DNA from: Cylicocyclus nassatus
Lineage: Eukaryota > Nematoda > Chromadorea > Rhabditida > Strongylidae
Length of the DNA: 64,000 nucleotides
Direction: 5' to 3'
NCBI GenBank assembly: GCA_958299035.1
Contig: CATQJL010000001.1
Coordinates: 21,435,433-21,499,432, forward strand
The first letter of the stretch is position 1. Every line of letters begins with the position of its first letter. The notes under the pieces are model-generated. The model was not told the DNA's origin. It did no database searches and was given only the letters and a program-made list of their open reading frames with translations. Made by a program: the position numbers and the translations under genes. Shown in pieces: positions 12,001 to 24,292 of the stretch.

Positions 12001-14150
12001 GTCTTCTTTCACACACAATGTTCCACATCCGACGCGCGCGACAACGATCACACCATTGTCGCGCACATAAACTGCTTCGTCTTTGTCTCGGGTTTCTGAA
12101 CCGAGTGAAACTAACTGCCCTTTATGCATACAGTTCGCTACTATAACGGTCTGGTTTGATTGTTCTATCTTGGGCTGGTAGGCCTTTCTTCTTCAACATT
12201 AACATAATCGGATGCTCGGTAAACACTGAATTATTTGAATGGTATAATATTGGTTTAGCTAATAATTAAGTGCGGTCGCTTTTTTGGCTCTTACAGACTC
12301 TGCAGACAGATTTTTGTCCAGTGTCTGAAAAGACAACTTCAATGAGGATTGGAGCATAAATTCCATTCGAGTAGAACTTATCTTTAAAGAAAAAAATTGC
12401 TAAGAAGTGAGAATCCATCTACATTCATTACAGCATGATAGGAGAGCCTAGAAATTCAAAGAAATGAGCTTGTGGAAATCTAGCATGTTGAAGCATAACT
12501 GTCTTAGCTGATGATAGAAATTCCTGAATATTTGATATGTGACAGAGGAGGCTTAGTCTATTTTCCAGAAAGAATCGTAGATAGAAAACAGCATGAAAAT
12601 TGTTTATGAAGATTTGCATGCCAAAACGAACTTATTTTTAGCCTAATAGTTTGGAACAGTTGGATCTAGCAGCTTTAGTCTATAAATGTGATGCCTTAAT
12701 ACAAGAAGAGTAATCTATGCAAAGATGATGAAAAAATCCAATGATCTAGTGGATATTCCGCTATTATGTGTAAAATACCTATAGAATTATTTTTTTTTGT
12801 ACCACTCTCCATAATCTCCAGCGGAGCTGTTACGTTTGCCCGTTTTTTAAAACTTTAGCTATTCGTTTTGTAGGAGTGAAAGAACTGTGTATTTCCATAA
12901 TCATATCACTAAATACCTAAAGTTTGCCTTATGAAAGCTTTCTTATCTCAATACTACTTTGAAGAACGGTCCCAATTATTAGAAACATGTTGCTTGAGAT
13001 TTGATTTTCTTAGTATTAACTATTTGGTATTGCTTGGGAAATAAATTATAATTCGAACGAAATCACTTTCTGGTAAAAAAAGGAACTCAAGCTTATCATT
13101 CATTAATTGTTACTGATTATAATGCTGAAGGTCTGGGAACTTTGCATGCTTCGAATCATTGGCGACAGATTATCCTTCGGTCTTTGACTCAAATGGATTC
13201 CTAAACATCAAGAAGTTCCGAATTTCCAAAACAGCAACAAAACTTATGAAACCATCTAGAAATTCATGAATTTTTGCATCAGAATTCGGAAGTGATTACG
13301 CTCCTTTAAATTGGACATAAATTAATCAAGATTAGGCAATGTCAAATTCCTATTTATTATTTGAAGCCTGATGTTCACCTCTAAGCCGAAACAGATGTTC
13401 AAGTACAAATCAGCGAATTTGTACTTTACTTTACTTATGTAGATGGGTAGAATGAATTGTGTTTATCTCCCTCATGCTTCCATAACTTTGTTCAGAATTG
13501 TACTTCTTTCTCTATTGTCTTCTATCAGAAGAAAGAATCTCACAATGCATTCAGTCTCCAGAAAGTACTCCCCAATGTTAGCCGCCTGTAGATCTTGTGA
13601 TGAAATGATTTTTTTCTGCTTGTACTCTCTCTCAGCCCAAACAACACAGCGAATTCGAATCAAAGAAAGTGCAGTGCAGTGTTCGAACCAAATGCTTCGC
13701 GCTTTGTTCGGCTTTACACTCTCTCTATTCACGGTGGCATTCCACAAAGTACAGGTGATCTATAACGTCTATTTGATAGATAAATGTACAGCGCAGGTTT
13801 GATTTTTTTTGCTCTCGATTCAGAATCAATGCAGCGCTTGCCATTCATTTTTCTCGGAATTGAACAAGCTTTTGGTGTTTCTGGCGACTTTTGATTCATT
13901 TTCCAAAATCTTTTCACCAGCAGATTAAGGATTAGTAAACATATACATTCTATTTACTGGAGTCCGAGGATTCTCGCTCGGGAAGGCAGGGGGCGTGGCG
14001 TGAGCCATGCTCCCGAAAAATCTTTTTATAATGCTAAAACGAATTTTTAAAAATTTTTAAAATTATTTCATTTGACTGCAAGTATAAACAAGTCACTTGC
14101 ACATTTTTATAAGTTATGTAAGTAACTTTCGAAAAAATTCTTGGCCCAAT
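9008..14150. other. Long intergenic stretch without a supported gene
   Basis: AT-rich. Notable contents are a 15-C tract at 9779-9793, a 13-G tract at 11835-11847 and a 9-bp hairpin GCGCGACAA/TTGTCGCGC near 12037-12065. ORFs here (for example 13443-13802 plus and 13472-13747 minus, overlapping antisense) lack splice-supported partners or family features, so I do not call genes. Confidence 0.45.
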
Positions 14151-14200
14151 CTCGAGGTGGGGGGGGGGGGGGGGGCGATTCCTCGGTACGCCACTGATTC
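14080..14200 (-). repeat. Second copy of the GGCGTACC-ended repeat, with 17-G tract
   Basis: It shares AAGTCACTTGCACATTT and the minus-strand end CAGTGGCGTACCGAGGA with 3290-3470. A run of 17 G (14159-14175) lies just inside the end. Confidence 0.45.
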
Positions 14201-14324
14201 TATTATAAAATTGTCTTTGATATTGTGCCGCTGTGGTGCCAACAACAAAAGCGCGTAAAAAGGCTTTGAGCGGAAAACTTGAAACCCGGTGCTATTGTTA
14301 TCATCAACACAATGGTCTTGTATT

Positions 14325-14412
14325 ATTAGGTTATCATTGTCATTATTACTTTTATTATTATTATTGTCATTAACATTATTATTATTGTTTTTATTATTAC
14401 TATCATTTCTGT
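14325..14412. repeat. (ATT)n low-complexity tract
   Basis: Degenerate ATT/ATTATT repeats. They make an Asn-rich minus-strand ORF (runs of Asn) that is not a gene. Confidence 0.8.
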
Positions 14413-14546
14413 CAATATTATAACTAAAGTATGCCATATTATTATATTATTTCAATATTGTTAACATTGTTACTATATGATACTATATAGTATCATAGTT
14501 ACCAGATTATTGTTATCAATTTTTTATAGTTTTTTAAGCGTAAATG

Positions 14547-14840
14547 ATATAGGCCAGGGCTCGGCACAGGTGGCTTACAAGCAAGCTGGATATCATTTTT
14601 GGGACGAAAAGCAAAGGGAGTTTCGTTTTTGTGACCGAAGAGAGACGCAAAATTGGCAATTTGGCGACGTTTTTTTTAGTCGACGTTTCGTTTTTTGGGG
14701 GATTTTGGGGAATTTCTCAGGTTTTTAGAGGAAATTTGGTTGAGGGTCAAAGGGGACTTCGTAAAAGTTCCCAAAAGTCAAGGGGGACTTCGTTTTTTCC
14801 ATTTTCATCTAGCCACCTCGTGCCGAGCCCTGATATAGGC
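14547..14840 (+). mobile_element. hAT-like MITE, copy 2, with perfect 8-bp target duplication
   Basis: The element occupies 14555-14832. Its ends CAGGGCTCGGCACAGGTGGC and the reverse complement form CCACCTCGTGCCGAGCCCTG are inverted. The flanking octamer ATATAGGC is present on both sides (14547-14554 and 14833-14840), an exact 8-bp duplication as hAT transposases produce. At 278 bp and with no transposase it is non-autonomous. The clean duplication suggests relatively recent insertion. Confidence 0.88.
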
Positions 14841-16080
14841 ACTGCAGTGCACCAGAAAATCACTTATAGGGTTGAATTAAAAATAATTTTGGTCGTTTTT
14901 GACGGCTTGTAGAAATGTTACTGATAAATTCGCATATAAACCTTTGGTACCATTGGAAAGCCGGATGGTTAAATTTGTTTGATCAAAAGTTTTTTTTATG
15001 GCAAAATGGTACGGGAAAGCAAAAAAACCCGATTTTTCCGCCAAACTTCCGAAAAATCAAGTCCCAAAAAAACTGAAGTTGGGTGTAAAGTGCATGAGTG
15101 GTACGCGCATGTGCGATTTTGGTATTTGCACCTATTCGCATGGCCATAGATAGTCAAATTCAAGCGATTTGAATTGCCCCAACACTGACTTTCACGCGCA
15201 GATACCTGGAAATTCCCACATTTTTGGCTGCAGAAATACACAAACAGAAAATGGAGCCTGTCTTATGTACTGCAGCCCTGCCCAAATAATCTTTTTAAGG
15301 TCTTCAGAATTATTTATGAGTGATTATTGTTCATGATTGTCATTTTTTCTCCTCTTTTATCCCTGCTTCAAACAGCCACCTCAGCTCCATCTCCAGCCAC
15401 GCCCCTCTTTGACCCCTAAAAATTTCCCAGACATCCACTTGTTTATATTTTCTTGGTGTAAAAGTGCTTCTGCATTAGGCTGCTTACGGAAAGCGCTTAT
15501 GAATGTTTTTCTGTGGTCGAATTACACTTATTTACTAAAATATTATATTACACTCATAATAATTATGAGAATCTTATGATCAGAGTGTATGTGGTGTGCG
15601 ATTACACACTATGCCTGTTTTGGAAAACACTGGATTACCTTTATTTACTTGGATATCGTCTTACATACTACCTAGCGTATTAATTGTCCCTACCTATTAT
15701 TTTGGTTGTTGTTAATTTTCGGCTACAATTATTTGTCAAAAATCAACATTGTAGCTTGATTGTGCAGTTGCACATAACGCACACATTGCGCGTAAAATCT
15801 AGAATTCATTCAGCAAGAGGCGTCTATCTTTAAGAAAGTGCTCTTGGTGCTAAAACTTCTTTCTTTTCAATTATTCATGGCAAAAAAAATGATCGTCGAA
15901 GTCTGCTATGACATCTAGGGAAAATGACTAGCGAGGACGCGCATTCTGCATATTGTCCGCAATTGCACAATTTGGTTCAAATCCAACAAAATTTATACTT
16001 TCACCGCTGAAATTCCGCAAACTTTCAAGATTGTTGCAATTTTCTCGGGAATGTTGCAAAAATCCCAAATACTCGACTTT
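14841..16080. other. Intergenic, no gene seen
   Basis: AT-rich with short ORFs only. One copy of the palindromic composite motif lies at 15761-15798. Confidence 0.45.
15761..15798 (+). promoter_or_regulatory. Palindromic composite motif, copy 1
   Basis: TGTGCAGTTGCACA is followed after a few bases by CACACATTGCGCGT. It is one of nine copies between 15.7 and 29.3 kb. The function is unknown; it could be a protein-binding site or a remnant of a tiny repeat. Confidence 0.45.
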
Positions 16081-16084
16081 TTTC

Positions 16085-16565
16085 CCCGACGATTAGGCTG
16101 AGGGCTTGCTCGCGCGCGAGCGACTCTCTTGTTCCCGAACCTCACGCCGCTCTCCGTGAAGAACAAATGTTGCGCCATCGTTGTTTGCTCGCGGTTTCTT
16201 GCTCTACGTTCACGTCGCGCGACGCGTTCTAGTCTGTATTTGCGGACGCGTCCGGTTTCAGCGTGCCATGGTGCGCAGGCGGAAATCCGCGCGCTCGCCG
16301 AACATCTGCACCAGGAAATAGCTTTTAATTTGCAGGTGAGATGCCGGCAAATTGCGTGCGCCCACGGATTCGTCATTCTTCCCGCGCGAAAATTCCTAGC
16401 CACTTTCGCTCTTTTCGCTTTGCTTTCACGAGTTTTTCGGCGCGGGGTTTCAGAAGCTTGCACTTTTGTGTATTCAGTCGGAAGTGGGCCATTAGTTAGC
16501 GATTACAGACGAATTAACCGAAAAACTCTGTACGAAAGCGGCGCGACGCGGCTTCAATGGTGATT
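16085..16565. promoter_or_regulatory. CpG-rich island, possible promoter
   Basis: An abrupt rise in GC and CpG (GCGCGCGAGCGAC, GTCGCGCGACGCG, and so on) in an AT-rich background. Two long antisense ORFs (about 144 codons plus, 156 codons minus) overlap here. Neither has a recognisable domain, and open frames are expected when GC is high. CpG-rich patches in this window otherwise occur near candidate first exons, so a promoter or enhancer role is an inference. Confidence 0.3.
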
Positions 16566-17900
16566 TCATTGTATTGCCCTTGAGTTTTTACTGCTTACAA
16601 AACGCACTCCGAGCTTTTTTTTTGCACCACGGGAAATGAGAAAAAAGTGAAAGGCTTCTGTGCCTTATTCGCAAAAAAAATCAAGTTTGGTCAGGATAAA
16701 ATTTTTGGGAAATAAAGATTATTCAGTTTGCGCGGAGAAACTAGAGGAAGTATTCCTCAACTCGTTCATTATCTGCGAGTGAGAATTGGAAGGAAAGTAA
16801 GGATAACAGAAAAAAATTATTTTGCGTTTTTTCTCAGAAATTAGAATTCTCCCACTATCTATGCCCTTCACTTCCTATTTACCCAAATCGAGATATCCCC
16901 GTGGCGCTCATATATCTTTGTTGGCTATTGGTATCAGATAACTTTAGGCCATCTATTGTTTTCGATTACAAAAAAAGTGCGGACATAAATCTTCAGCTTC
17001 TTGGAAAGGAAAAAAATTCGGAAGAAAACTGGAAAAGAATGTGTTGATGCGTCTACTGAACAAGCACTATAATCTTTCATTTGTTTGCTTTTTCAGATCA
17101 AGAAAATATACGCTTTGTGATCTGTCGCAATTAAGTGTCAATAGTATCATGAAAATTACAAAAATAATCAAATATTGGCAAAAAGTCTGTAATTTTGCGT
17201 GATTCAAACAAAAGCTTTGCCAATGGTATGCTTGGAAAGTTCTGGCTTTATCAGAGATTATCGTGGATTTTTAGTATGAGAGTAGGTCGAAAATTAGCGA
17301 AGATGTTTTTTCGAAGGGGGGGGGGTGAGAATGGAATGTGTCGAAACTTTATAAAGCTTAAGTAACTGGGATGATGGAAAAACCGAAAGTCTGCTGATCT
17401 ACACTGCAAATCACTTCCTCATGTGTGCAATTGCACACAACATACACACCGAGCGCATAATCCCTATTTTGTGGGCCATTTTGCATATATCATTTTAATT
17501 TTACCAAATATCTTTTCTTGATGGATATAAAGGGAATATCAGTCCAAGAAGTGGAAGCAAAAAGAATCGAAGTAGTGCTTATGCTCCTTGTGTCCAACAG
17601 AATCTTGGATTTCACGTGCAAAGCGCGTGTCGTGTGCAATCTCACAAAGTAGTCCAATGATAACTCGGCTTGCGCTTGACTAACTATTATTACTATCTCT
17701 GTGTAATTTGGTGTGAGGATGTATTTACTAAGAAAAGGAGCCCCAAAGAGTCTTTTTACTTACTGGGAAGATTCTTCCCAAAAATGCCCAAATAATTCTT
17801 TCTTGTACTCTTGCCGCGCAACGACCAGACACCATACAGAGCAATTCTCGATGTTAATCGTGTTTACATCGTAATTCGTGGATTATTGCCGTACCTAACA
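16566..17900. other. Intergenic, no gene seen
   Basis: AT-rich. It holds a 9-G run near 17318 and a second copy of the palindromic motif (TGTGCAATTGCACA at 17424-17437, followed by ACATACACACCGAGCGC). Confidence 0.45.
17424..17456 (+). promoter_or_regulatory. Palindromic composite motif, copy 2
   Basis: Here the 14-mer TGTGCAATTGCACA is a perfect palindrome. The downstream half is CACACCGAGCGCAT, a variant of CACATTGCGCGT. Confidence 0.45.
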
Positions 17901-17904
17901 ACCT

Positions 17905-18560
17905 TGTGTACCTGACCCCGACCCCGGCGAATCCGGTTTCAGGCGCCAATTTTAATTTTTATGACGATGCGACATTTGCGGCAAGAGCACTTGACGGCGA
18001 CTTGTCAACTCGTCAACTCGGTAATCTGGGGAAGGAGGGGGGGGGGGGGGAAGCGAGGGAAGCCCCGCCCCTGTCATCTGGCGGAGACAATTATTTTTTC
18101 CTGAGGCGGGGAGGGGGATGGGAGATACGGTCGGACAGGACTTTTCTTCGCTATAGTTATCATCCCGTGCAATCAAACTCGCTTTTCTGCACAGCTCGAC
18201 GAAGAAAGGGGAGGCCGGGGGGGGGGGGCATTGTCTGCTGCAACACATGCGCGCGGCGCCATGCCATAGTATGTTGTCTATATGTATGTAACTGTGTGTA
18301 CAGTGAGAGTTTGCCCCCCCCCCCTCCTCGTACGTTACGTGCCCGCGTCGTCGTATGGCAGAACCGGTCCTACGGCTATGCCTTACATCTTTCACATCTC
18401 CGCGCTCTCACTCGCGTTTTCCCCGCTTCTCTGCGATTCTCGGGTGTTTCTCTCTTCCCTCCCTCCCCCCCCCCCCCCCCGTGCACAATTCTTTCACTTT
18501 TACACGAGTTCTATGTTGACATTCTCGTTACGTGAAGTCGTTGCGCGATCGTTGCACCTG
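17905..18560. promoter_or_regulatory. GC-rich island with many G/C homopolymers
   Basis: It contains five or more G or C runs of 11-16 bases (18037-18050, 18217-18228, 18314-18324, 18465-18480) and CpG-rich spacers. A 209-codon plus frame starting with TTG spans it, and a 147-codon frame lies on the other strand. Both are explained by homopolymers (poly-Gly/poly-Pro) and lack domains. A promoter or G-quadruplex-rich regulatory region is a possible reading. Confidence 0.3.
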
Positions 18561-21500
18561 GGGATTGGTTGCCGCCCAGAGTACTTCGCATCTCGTCGAA
18601 CTCTTTTATTTTTACTTTACCCACGGGGTATTCAAGTTGGGAGGGGGGATTATTTTGAGCTCAAAATAGCTACGGTAGCGACCTCATTACCGTAATCTGT
18701 GAGCCCTAGAAGTACAGGATGTATTTTAGAACAAAGAGACGAGTTGAATGTATGCGGCATCAGAGATGAAACGAAATTATAGCTATTATAGTAAATTACT
18801 TTTTATCTGTTTATGTCTGGTCCGCTATTCAAGGAAGGATAATCTAGTTAAGGTCAACTTTTGATGAGAACTGCGTACTTAAACTTCTGAAAGAGACGAA
18901 ACTCGTAGAGCTCCTCTCCAACATTTTTTGCACTTCATATTTTGTCCACAAAATTCTCTTCTGGTCAACTTTTGGTCTAGGAAGATGTAACATGAACTCA
19001 GAAAATCAGTCAAGAATTAATTTTCTAATTTGACAAAATAACTGTATGAGAAATATGTCCAAACTTGAGTTTTATCACACAACTTTTACACGTATGCTGT
19101 ACTTTATAAACAGTTTTTTTACTTCTATTATTTTATTTGGTATTATTTTTTCTTTGTTTTTTGTCCAATAGGGATGTGTCGCCTTCTTTATCATTTCAAT
19201 AATATTTGAAATAAACAAAAAAAAACCAACCAATTCCAATTTTTCATCGAAATTGGAATCTGAAAGGTTTAGGTATACTTATTCCTCTATGGATATAAAT
19301 TGACATTACCTACATCTTATCTTCATTAATTATTTTGTTTGTAAAAAAGCAACGTCATGCAATCAAAGATGAAGGAACAAAACGTAATTGTTTGGGCAGA
19401 AATTAGAATTCTCAAACTATTAATCTTGGTGGACTAGTGAACCAGTAATCTAAAGGTGCTATTTGGAAGAGCGTTCGCTGCGGGACCCGCCGCGGTTTCC
19501 TGCTATTGGAAGATTTTTGAATTGAGCTAACGATTCTTTATATATTAGATTTTTTTGAGGTAAATGCATTGTACTGACTATACTGTATTAAGACTAAAAG
19601 AAGTTTCCTAGAAAAATAAGATATTGGAATAGGCTTTTTGATTTTCGGTTATATTTTCTTTTTATTGACAAAAGTTTAGAGAGTGTTGACTTCCAATTCT
19701 GATTTCTTGAAATATTTCCTGGTTCGTTTTTTCCATCATAGCTTCTCTACCGTACTCACTCCGAAGTTACATCACTGACTGTAATCTTTGCCATGTCTCA
19801 TTAACAACTGTATGTCTATTCGTTTGTTGCAAAACCTGTGTAAGCCAAAGTTTCTCTCAATCTATACTTGCTATCTACAACTGTATCATCTAATGTACAC
19901 GGCGGCAGTGAACAACAACTAAATGATCAGAAATCATACGCTTATCAAGCACAAGCGAATGTTTCTCCTGTAGAGTTAGAAAAGACTTACTCTTTTCAGC
20001 TTTTTATTCCGAATGTGAGCAATCGAAAGGTTACACAGCTGCGATTAGTATATGGCTATGAGTCACTCCAGTGTGCGCATTGTGCTGACAAATAGAAAAC
20101 CTTTTCCATCATCTACTTTCTCATACATCAATCAACTGCATTACTCAGGCTCTCTAATTTTTTCGAACTTTACTGGTTAGGGCGCGCACATTCTAAGATT
20201 GTAAACATATTTGAGAAGGTAGGTTTTCTAGTAACTTCCATGGCGTAGAACGAACTTGTAGTTGGCTACCGTCTTATTGTACGTCTTATATTTGTAAGAA
20301 GACTATTTCTACTCCATTTTATTGCGCTATAATCTCAGAATAACCATCTTTCTCCTTTTCCCTTTCCCCTCCGCAAATACTGAGGTTTATAGCAATGATA
20401 CTTTTCGGCACAGTTCAGAGCAAATCTTTCTATAAAGTGAAGCCAAGCTCCTAGTATCCTACCTCCCCCCCCCCCCTTCCCCATCTTTTCCTTTTCGAAT
20501 TGATCTTTTTTCCGCAACGTTTCGATTTTTTTCCATGAACTCTTCCAATTCAGTACATCCCAAACACTTTTTTCATCAGTTCTAGTCATAAACATGCTTT
20601 TTGAAGATAGACATTTTATATTCCCAGTCATCTCACTCAACACTCATGTGTGCGAAAGGAAAGGGGTGGGCGTGGCTGACATCAGTAGGCGGGCCCAGGG
20701 ACAAACTGCACCCTCTTTAACTTTTCATAAGCTCAATAAGTAGACATCTCACTATGTGAGGGTGGGAGGAGGGATTGCTACCGATTGCAGCGAAATCCAT
20801 TCATGCTAGGACTATCTGCGGTGTTCCAAATTGCTGATGGTATTTGCCGCGCCCCGCTCGAATATTTGTATGCTTTTCCCATTTTGAAAAATCGAGCAAA
20901 TGTTACCCAGAGATATTTTTGTCATGTTCAGTAATGAATAACTTTCGCATCCACAACGACTCGTAAGAGATGGCGGGATATTATGACTTTAGACACTTTT
21001 TCTATGCGTATTTGATAATCAAATGTAAGCTGGCTTAGTCCACTGTAATTTTTTCATTCATAAAGCTTAGCCCTAGCTTTCCTGTTTCAATTTTCTTTAT
21101 TTCAGGCTAAAGAGGTTCTTTTTTAGGGCACATTGTTTCCCAAAGTTGATTTACTTCTAACCATCTCGAGTTAATGTAATATTTCATATCTGACCGAAAT
21201 AGATTATAAGTCTTTTGCAGAGTCAGTATATCAATTATAGATTGGCATCCTCTTGCACATGCTATGTTTTATTTCGCTCAGTGAAGACGTCGATCATCGT
21301 CGGCGATCGCTCGACAGAGTTTGAGCCGGCAGCAGTCAGCTGTTCTTCACTGATAAATATGAGACGTCTTGCATGCTTTGCCTCCTCGTTGTCGATAAAC
21401 TATCGATTCTCGTAGTTTGTTTCATCGTCGGAATAACCATTTATTACGTATTCTTTTTTGTTTATTTCAATACAAAGCGCTGAGCTCAGAGCGCTTTGCA

Positions 21501-23715
21501 TGATCGCACCCGGTATAACTGTCAGACTTATCGCGTTATTTGAATTTGTACAGTCACAAACATGGATCACATAAACATGCGCAAACATTCAGCCTTTTAT
21601 GGGAGACTTTACCATTCACAAACATTATTTTGTCAACGTTTGGCCTCATGATTCGCATTCGGTCGCGGATGTCAGAGCTTAGGGGTTATGTTTCGTTTAC
21701 AGCGCTTCGGCTTTATTTCCTCATCCTTCTTTTTGTGTTCGAGCCTAAAAAATTAACTTCTTCGAGAAGAATTCATTTTTATCTTTGGCTGTAATCTGTG
21801 ACTTAGTAAGAAAAGGAATTTTCATACGGTAACACTATTTGGACCTTAATTTCGTGCGCAGTGATATAGCGTGCTACATCATGTGCAGCACGTGAGACAC
21901 TGGATGCATACTTCTTGAGAAAGGTTTTTCTATACTTTGCGCATATGGGTGGGCTTAGTAGAGGAAGCTTCATTCAATCCTTAAAACTGATTTCATCGTT
22001 TCCATTTCCTTGTCGAGCGTACTGTAGGTCTACGGTAATGGGGTCAAAATTGGAAATTCTCAAATTTTTATAACCGAAAATGCTGAAAATTTCAATTGAA
22101 ACGCAGATTTTCTTTTGCTTAAGCGAAGGAAATTTGGAAAACTTTTTATGCGCATACATTTGAGAAACTCATTCCGAATCATGTCCATTCATCACAGTAC
22201 CATTCACTTTTAAGTTACGGTAGTCTTACAGTAATCACTTCAAGCTTACATCAAAAGAGTGAACCGTGTAATTTGTAACAAAACAGTGTAATTTCTATGA
22301 TTTTACCCATTCTTTTCAGAATGTTCTTAATCTTGGATCTACTAAGACATCAATAAAAGTTGAAAAAGCCATACAGACTCGATGATGCACCATGTGTAGC
22401 ATAAGGTGATGCACCATGTGTAGCACAGTTTCACGACATTTTAGAGCCAGCAAATGAACCTCTAAAGTTACCACAACTTCCTCTCTTTATCTTCCATTTA
22501 ACTAGTTTCTTCTCCATCTTCTCTGGTAACTAACTGTCTACATCGTCAGGGAACATCTGAGCAAACAAACACTCAATCTTGTGTTTGCCTGGAATTCTTT
22601 GTCTTTTTTCCAGTGTAACTCCTCGTCACAGCAGTGTTTCTTCCCGAACTTTCGACTTTTCTAATTGCTAGAAGTTTTGTTTAAGAAGCAATCTGATCAT
22701 GTGATATTTCCATGGATTATGAAGTTCTGAAGATTATTTTGGAGAAGGCTGCATTTTGCAAAGTTGGCGGGAAAAGTTAATAGTTTTGAATGTGTCGTGC
22801 AGACGGGTTCTGTCCCCTGCTCTTCTGCGTTCTTCGGAGTTCCGATAAATAGAGGGAAATTACCCCAAAAACTTGGAAAAGAGTCTTATTCTCGTGAAAC
22901 CTAGGAAATTGTTCCAGAAAACTAACTGACTCATTAATCGCGACATTTAGCGATTAGCAATGGAAAAGAAGACTGATAAGTCTGGCTGGAACTGATAAGA
23001 CTAATAAGGAAATAATTTGCTGGCCGTAAAGGTCAATTATTGTGGATATTCGTGGAAATAAGTAACCAAATTTTTTACCAGGTTTAGATGTTTTTCCTAA
23101 CCCCTCCCCTCCCTACCCTTCAAGAACCAGAAAGAAGAAAGATCAAAAGAGTATCATGTAGCCTAATCAGTGTCCCACTTTTTTCGGAAATGAGTTAGCC
23201 AAAACAAATTTTTCACGTCCTTTACGATGACACATTTTTTTTCTACCCCCCCCCCCTCTCGAGATAAAAACATTCAGTTCCACTGGATCGCGTCTGGGTG
23301 AATCTCTTTGTTCATGCGACCCCACAAATTACCATTCAGCTCTCAGCTGTTATGTGTGTTGAATTTCGATGTGTGGTGCGTAAAGAGACAGACTCAAGGA
23401 CACACACACACATCTTGTGCGTCTCACATGACTTTCATTCTGTGATAGTTTCCTAGCCGAGCCATATGCAAACAATAAGCGTCCAAAAGTTCATGGACTT
23501 AGCACTTCTGGGTAGAAGAAGGAAAACACCGCCGTGGTGTTGGCTTAGGCACTTTTCGGAGCCGGAAGAAAATAAAATTCCAGATGTGGCTGACGTCAAA
23601 ATTTTAGGTCATAGAAGCTTCATTTATCCTAGCGCCAGGCAATTTGGCTTTTTGTACGTATTTTGTTGAGTAGAGATAGTCGGTGAGTCTGTATTGAACT
23701 TCTTCATTTGACCTC
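18561..23715. other. Intergenic, no supported gene
   Basis: Mostly AT-rich. It has a 12-C tract at 20465-20476 and a duplicated GATGCACCATGTGTAGCA at about 22383-22425. A plus frame around 19850-20095 (with NDQKSYAYQAQANVSP) is mildly protein-like but has no ATG or convincing splice partner. Confidence 0.4.
22383..22425 (+). repeat. Two direct copies of an 18-bp unit
   Basis: GATGCACCATGTGTAGCA occurs twice, separated by seven bases. Confidence 0.8.
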
Positions 23716-24292
23716 CCACCGTACACCTACCGTATCTCGGCGCAAGCCTCAAATCAGCGTGTTTTCTACGCTTCTTCGGATATATCTTAGCAAAATGTAA
23801 AGATTCAAAAGGGCTAGTTTGAAGAATTCTTTTTGCGCCCGAGAAATTGTGACAATGATACACTGTAGAGTACGGTAGGTATACTGTAGAAAAGCAATGT
23901 ACTAAAAATCTTAGAATTTTGCCTTTGCTTGCCAGTGTATTCTCGTCCCCTTTCATCAAAACTGGGCTGCTTTCGGGGTCTGCGCATGAATCTGATAGCT
24001 GACGCTACATGTTGGGATACGGTAGGTGTACGGTAGGACGTCACTTTTAAGTTGTCTAAAATTCTGCATTCTTGATTATTCGGGCCTAATTTTCGAGGAC
24101 GAGTGGTTTTCGAGGTTAAGTGGGAGTCCTTAATGATGGCGTTGTAGAGTACTGTAGGTATACGGTAGAGGTCAACTTGCTTGAATGTGTCTATCATTTT
24201 TGCTTTTTAAGGCTGTTTGATGCACTTAGTGCAGCACACCTTCACATTGCGATAGTGGCGTATTGTAGAGTGACGGTAGGTATACGGTAGGA
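23716..24292. repeat. Cluster of TACGGTAGGTATACGGTAG-type repeats
   Basis: Four plus-strand units (about 23869, 24012, 24146, 24270) carry variants of GTAGAGTACGGTAGGTATACGGTAG spaced 115-145 bp, and one reverse unit lies at 23719-23737. TACGGTAG/TACTGTAG-rich repeats are common in Caenorhabditis-type genomes. The spacer sequences between units differ. Confidence 0.65.

Noticed and set aside
14114..14437. Asn-rich minus-strand ORF
   Set aside because: It is an ATT microsatellite joined to a poly-G tract.
15993..16563. Overlapping antisense ORFs of 156 and 144 codons
   Set aside because: They lie in a GC- and CpG-rich island where stops are rare; neither has a domain, a signal peptide or splice-linked partners.
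17906..18535. 209-codon plus-strand ORF
   Set aside because: It starts with TTG and is built from G/C homopolymers (Gly and Pro runs); no domain or gene structure is visible.
19850..20095. Plus frame containing NDQKSYAYQAQANVSP
   Set aside because: No ATG in frame and no neighbouring exon; composition alone is not enough.
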